Both the position numbers and the translations under genes were made by a program. A stretch of DNA of 8,511 nucleotides from Myxococcota bacterium. Its GTDB lineage: Bacteria > Myxococcota_A > Polyangia > HGW-17. A model generated the notes under the pieces. That model was given only the letters and a program-made list of their open reading frames with translations. It was not told where the DNA came from and did no database searches. Below, piece by piece: positions 6,364-8,511 of the stretch. Location: positions 1 to 8,511 of the forward strand of contig JAHJLU010000397.1 in the NCBI GenBank assembly GCA_018821745.1. Reading direction: 5' to 3'. Each line of letters opens with the position of its first letter. Within the stretch, counting starts at the first letter, position 1.

Positions 6364-7512
6364 TCAGTTGCAGCCAACCACCTGCACTGAGTAGGTCACG
6401 GGAGTGGACACATTGTCAATTGCCACTTCATAGGTGTGCCCCGCCTCCATGACCCAGCCCTGGGGAATCATGGAGATGGCGTAGGAGGACCCGTAGTTGG
6501 CGAGGAGGTGTGTCACCGAGACGGGCCGGTCCACGGACCCGTCCATGGTAATGGTGACCTGGACTCCCGTGAGGTTGATGGAGTCGGACTGGAAGGTCCA
6601 TCCGGTGCTGTTGATTGAAGACCAGGAGGATGACCCCGCGGCCAGGGGAAAGATCCCCTCGTGGGGCCATGCGGTCCATTGCTTCCCGGCGCTGGAGCTG
6701 CCAAAGGCCCACATACAGGAATAGGAGTTGGTGGAACCGAGTCCCGTGGGTCCGAAGCTGTTGGAGAGGATCCATCGCCGGTGGCCCATGGTCGTGGGGT
6801 TTCCAGGATCGACCATATAGAGATCAACGGCCGCTACCCCTGGAGTGGTGGCGAGATTGGAGGACCCTGCAGCCTGCGCGCCATCGTCGGTGTAGCAGTC
6901 CCAACCGGTGGGAGGGCTGTGGTTGAGCTGGTTGTTGGCCGTCATCATGAGGGCACACTCCTGTGCCTTCTGATCCTTCACAGGGTCCGTTGTGACGGGG
7001 GGAAGGTCCGCCAGAAATCTATAAAGGTTCACAATCTTCAGGGCATTGGCCCTGCCTGTGGCGCTGATATCCCCTGCGAGACAGGTCCCCGTATCGCCAC
7101 TCCAGGAGCCCTCACTCAGGTCAGCCCGATCCTGGTTCCATCGGTTGCACACAATCTCCACCTGGGAGTTTCCGCAGGTCGCAGTGTCTATGGCGCAGGC
7201 AGTGCAGCTCAGACTCCCTCCGGAGAAACCGTTGGTCTCACAGGTCTCACCGCCGAAATCAGTCCCCTCGCACTCCTCTCCCTCTTCAATGAGGCCGTTG
7301 CCGCAGACGGGAGTCACGTTGTTCACGTTGTTCGTGTTGTTCACGTTGTTCGTGTTGTTCACGTTGTTCGTGTTGTTCACGTTGTTCGTGTTGTTCACGT
7401 TGTTCGTGTTGTTCACGTTGTTCGTATTGTTCACGTTGTTCGTGTTGGAGGCATCATCGTCACAGGATGAAAGGCAAAAAGTACACATAACTGCAAGAAC
7501 AAATACACGCAT
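6364..7512 (-). CDS. CAP-domain lipoprotein with Asn-rich linker and Cys-rich module
   Basis: This is a 382-residue secreted lipoprotein. The frame extends 53 codons further upstream, but the ATG at 7512 is chosen because AGGAGG sits five bases before it and a clear signal peptide begins there: MRVFVLAVMCTFC, then lipobox LSSC with Cys17. DDD follows the Cys. Residues 24-65 are seven exact TNNVNN units, a flexible spacer. Residues 70-113 are a Cys-rich module opening with CGNGLIEEGEECEG, of the type common in myxobacterial surface proteins. Residues 154-275 form a CAP (SCP/PR-1-like) domain: NALKIVNLYRFLADLPPV, AQECALMMTANNQLNHSPP (His198), AAGSSNLA, and GHRRWIL (243-249, with His244). The remaining 107 residues are beta-rich and end in Cys381. 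CAP proteins are typically extracellular, some with lipid-binding or protease roles; none can be assigned here. Its 3' end converges on the large membrane protein gene with only 40 bases between. Confidence 0.88.
   Translation of the reverse strand: MRVFVLAVMCTFCLSSCDDDASNTNNVNNTNNVNNTNNVNNTNNVNNTNNVNNTNNVNNTNNVNNVTPVCGNGLIEEGEECEGTDFGGETCETNGFSGGSLSCTACAIDTATCGNSQVEIVCNRWNQDRADLSEGSWSGDTGTCLAGDISATGRANALKIVNLYRFLADLPPVTTDPVKDQKAQECALMMTANNQLNHSPPTGWDCYTDDGAQAAGSSNLATTPGVAAVDLYMVDPGNPTTMGHRRWILSNSFGPTGLGSTNSYSCMWAFGSSSAGKQWTAWPHEGIFPLAAGSSSWSSINSTGWTFQSDSINLTGVQVTITMDGSVDRPVSVTHLLANYGSSYAISMIPQGWVMEAGHTYEVAIDNVSTPVTYSVQVVGCN
7318..7443 (-). repeat. Seven tandem 18-bp coding repeats (TNNVNN)
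   Basis: The tract consists of seven 18-base units encoding Thr-Asn-Asn-Val-Asn-Asn, almost identical at DNA level (ACG AAC AAC GTG AAC AAC on the coding strand). At least one unit carries a silent AAC to AAT change near 7428. Such a pure in-frame tract can gain or lose units by slippage without breaking the frame, changing only the length of the spacer between the lipid anchor and the folded domains. Confidence 0.95.
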
Positions 7513-7517
7513 GGAAA

Positions 7518-7523
7518 CCTCCT
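7518..7523 (-). promoter_or_regulatory. Strong ribosome-binding site fixing the CAP lipoprotein start
   Basis: On the minus strand the sequence is AGGAGG, a full match to the anti-Shine-Dalgarno core, five bases before the ATG at 7512. It shows that the longer reading frame, which reaches back to 7671 and has no signal peptide at its front, is not the real start. Confidence 0.85.
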
Positions 7524-7664
7524 CTGGGAGCAACCCGAGTCTCCCGGAAATATTAGATGTCACAACTGTATCAGATCTTTGCCTACCGTGCAGCAGGTTC
7601 ACACTGTATTTCTTTTCCCACAGTAAGGATAGGTGTTCTACATTGATATTCCTGGTTAAATTAT

Positions 7665-7681
7665 TTGGCATCCCCCTTGCT
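7665..7681 (+). promoter_or_regulatory. Sigma-54 (-24/-12) promoter for the DedA gene
   Basis: TTGGCATCCCCCTTGCT fits the sigma-54 consensus YTGGCACGNNNNTTGCW in spacing and in its invariant parts: the -24 GG (7667-7668) and the -12 GC (7679-7680) are exactly 12 bases apart, with TGGCA and TTGCT intact. If C7680 is -12, transcription starts near 7692, just before the GGAGG ribosome-binding site, leaving a leader of only about 12 bases. Sigma-54 promoters need an enhancer-binding activator; none is encoded in the window. Confidence 0.6.
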
Positions 7682-7692
7682 GTGTAGTAATG

Positions 7693-7698
7693 TGGAGG
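7693..7698 (+). promoter_or_regulatory. Ribosome-binding site fixing the DedA start
   Basis: TGGAGG lies five bases before the ATG at 7704. The frame is open back to a TTG at 7665, but that codon lies within the promoter-like element and has no ribosome-binding site, so 7704 is preferred. Confidence 0.75.
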
Positions 7699-7703
7699 CC
7701 ATC

Positions 7704-8258
7704 ATGCCCTTTGCCGTCGCTTTTTTCGCCCTCAAATATCCCCATTACCATTTCCTGTTTTTCCTGCTGGTGCTGGCTGCATCCCTTGCCAATGACTGCT
7801 TCTTTTACTTCGGCGGGCGTTACGGCAGGGTAAAACTGGCGCCGCTCTTCCCCGGAGTTTTCTCAAAAGGACGACTCCAGTCAGCGCAAGACTATTTCCA
7901 CCGGTTCGGGCTGTTCGCCTTTCTCTCCGGGCGATTCATCCCCTTCGGCGCGGGCAACTCCATCGTAACAGCTGCGGGCCTGGCCGTGCTGCCCCTTCGG
8001 CGCTTCGTCGCTTACACGCTCGTCTCATGTCTTGCCTATGCCCTCCTCTACTTCTACGGCACCTTTCTCTTCGGACCGGCCCTCTTCTCCAGCACCCCCG
8101 CGCTGGTTATTTTTGGCCTCCTGATCTCGGCGTTGGTGGCTTCTGTATATCGCTCCCATCGCAGAAAAACAGCCCCGGTGGTCCCCCGAATGCCTTTCCC
8201 AAAAGCACCACAAGGTCCCCGTGGCGATCAAATCCCCCACTCAGAGATGGCTCTGTAG
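7704..8258 (+). CDS. DedA-family (SNARE-associated/VTT domain) inner-membrane protein, short form
   Basis: This is a 184-residue membrane protein. Hydrophobic segments lie at about 3-36, 84-97, 100-124 and 132-148, with a basic, Pro-rich cytosolic tail (149-184). DedA/VTT hallmarks are LAASLANDCFFYFGGRYGR (24-42; family pattern 'G...GD...Y.iGR..G'), then QDYFHRFGLFAFLSGRFIPFGAGNSIVTAAG (62-92; family 'ff.k.G...v...RFiP..R....l.AG') and the following 'F......A' helix. DedA proteins are linked to membrane homeostasis, lipid scrambling or undecaprenyl-phosphate recycling, and envelope stress resistance. Two oddities are visible: the usual N-terminal helix before the 'P.E' region is missing (the frame has a TGA at 7644), and the Arg normally found in RFIPGxR/RFIPFGxRN is Gly (GAGN). 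It is divergent from the CAP gene. The family call is firm, activity less so. Confidence 0.82.
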   Translation: MPFAVAFFALKYPHYHFLFFLLVLAASLANDCFFYFGGRYGRVKLAPLFPGVFSKGRLQSAQDYFHRFGLFAFLSGRFIPFGAGNSIVTAAGLAVLPLRRFVAYTLVSCLAYALLYFYGTFLFGPALFSSTPALVIFGLLISALVASVYRSHRRKTAPVVPRMPFPKAPQGPRGDQIPHSEMAL

Positions 8259-8320
8259 CATAAAATTCCCGGTGAAAAATTCGGTGAAAAAATTATCGAT
8301 TTATTAAAGGAAAAAAAGGG

Positions 8321-8349
8321 TTGAAAGCGCTGCGTTCATAAATTATGCT
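8321..8349 (+). promoter_or_regulatory. Possible sigma-70-type promoter in the 3' intergenic region
   Basis: TTGAAA (8321-8326) and TATGCT (8344-8349) are 17 bases apart, matching five and four of six consensus positions. Transcription would begin near 8356 and run toward the window end. The target is outside the window or is an unrecognised small RNA. Confidence 0.35.
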
Positions 8350-8432
8350 GGATCGAAGAGTCCCCCATTTGTTTCCATACCCCCCCTGGTTTGCGTCACA
8401 CAATTATGGAAATAATAGGGAACAGGAGATGA

Positions 8433-8452
8433 GCAAGGTGCCCAAACCTTGC
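8433..8452. repeat. Perfect 7-bp inverted repeat
   Basis: GCAAGGT (8433-8439) pairs exactly with ACCTTGC (8446-8452) around a six-base loop GCCCAA. There is no T-run on either side, so it is not a typical Rho-independent terminator. It could be an operator or part of an RNA leader, or could be chance. Confidence 0.4.
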
Positions 8453-8511
8453 ATCACATAGCGTTATACTATTTCAAGAGTATTGATCACTGAATCCCTC
8501 GTTTATGGTAT

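Larger units (their letters stand above)
8259..8511. other. Non-coding A/T-rich region downstream of the DedA gene
   Basis: The longest plausible frames here are a few codons long (for example ATG at 8430 with a TAG ten codons later). The stretch holds an imperfect direct repeat (AAAATTCCCGGTGAA at 8262-8276 and AAAATTCGGTGAA at 8276-8288), a possible promoter at 8321-8349, and a short perfect hairpin at 8433-8452. No gene or RNA family is recognised, and no clear terminator for the DedA gene was found. It may be the upstream region of a gene beyond the window. Confidence 0.6.

Noticed and set aside
7318..7443. Regular short repeats as a CRISPR array
   Set aside because: The repeats are contiguous 18-base units without spacers and encode an in-frame linker.
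6661..7470. Plus-strand open frame of 269 codons containing a VVHVVR repeat
   Set aside because: The repeat is the antisense reading of the TNNVNN tract; the minus strand has signal peptide, lipobox, CAP motifs and a strong ribosome-binding site.
7513..7671. Upstream extension of the CAP lipoprotein frame (53 codons)
   Set aside because: It would bury the signal peptide and lipobox inside the protein and ignore the AGGAGG before the ATG at 7512.
8430..8462. Short open frame (ATG at 8430, ten codons)
   Set aside because: AGGAG overlaps the start too closely to act as its ribosome-binding site, and the peptide has no recognisable features.
8465..8470. TATACT as a -10 box near the window end
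   Set aside because: No -35-like hexamer lies 16-18 bases upstream; the nearest, TTGCAT at 8449, is only ten bases away.

Overview
The window reads as chromosomal DNA of a Gram-negative bacterium, most likely a myxobacterium-like lineage (Myxococcota, Bradymonadota or a related former Deltaproteobacterium). This is inferred from protein styles, not from a marker gene. The clues are secreted proteins with Asn-rich linkers built on TNNVNN, a Cys-rich CGNG...GEECEG module next to a CAP domain, a lipoprotein with an AgmX/PglI-type C-terminal domain, and an apparent sigma-54 promoter. Coding DNA is moderately GC-rich, and the last 250 bases are clearly richer in A/T. No rRNA, tRNA, CRISPR, insertion sequence, integrase or phage gene was seen.

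Layout: (1) 1-1047 (+) is the 3' part of a secreted endonuclease/exonuclease/phosphatase (EEP) fold protein; the window opens inside its Asn-rich linker. (2) 1146-1466 (+) is a small GNAT-like protein followed by a weak terminator. (3) 1563-2189 and 2190-3140 (+) are a two-gene unit with no gap (TAA directly followed by ATG): a lipoprotein with an AgmX/PglI-like domain, then an exported protein with a CPxC-rich N-terminus, an Ig-like domain and a probable outer-membrane beta-barrel. (4) 3273-6323 (+) is a protein of about 1016 residues that joins a highly diverged PHP-type domain to a multi-pass membrane domain. A promoter-like TATAAT overlaps the first possible ATG (3222), so translation probably starts at 3273. 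(5) 6364-7512 (-) is a CAP-domain lipoprotein with seven exact TNNVNN repeats, convergent with the previous gene. (6) 7704-8258 (+) is a short DedA-family membrane protein, divergent from the CAP gene and preceded by a good -24/-12 (sigma-54) promoter match. (7) 8259-8511 has no recognisable gene.

Nearly every protein here is exported or in a membrane: two secreted, Asn-linker proteins at either end, an envelope lipoprotein plus barrel pair, a large polytopic membrane protein and a DedA protein. Only the lipoprotein/barrel pair shows direct evidence of being an operon. The strongest candidate for something undescribed is the large PHP-like membrane protein, whose PHP motifs are recognisable but have lost most metal ligands.
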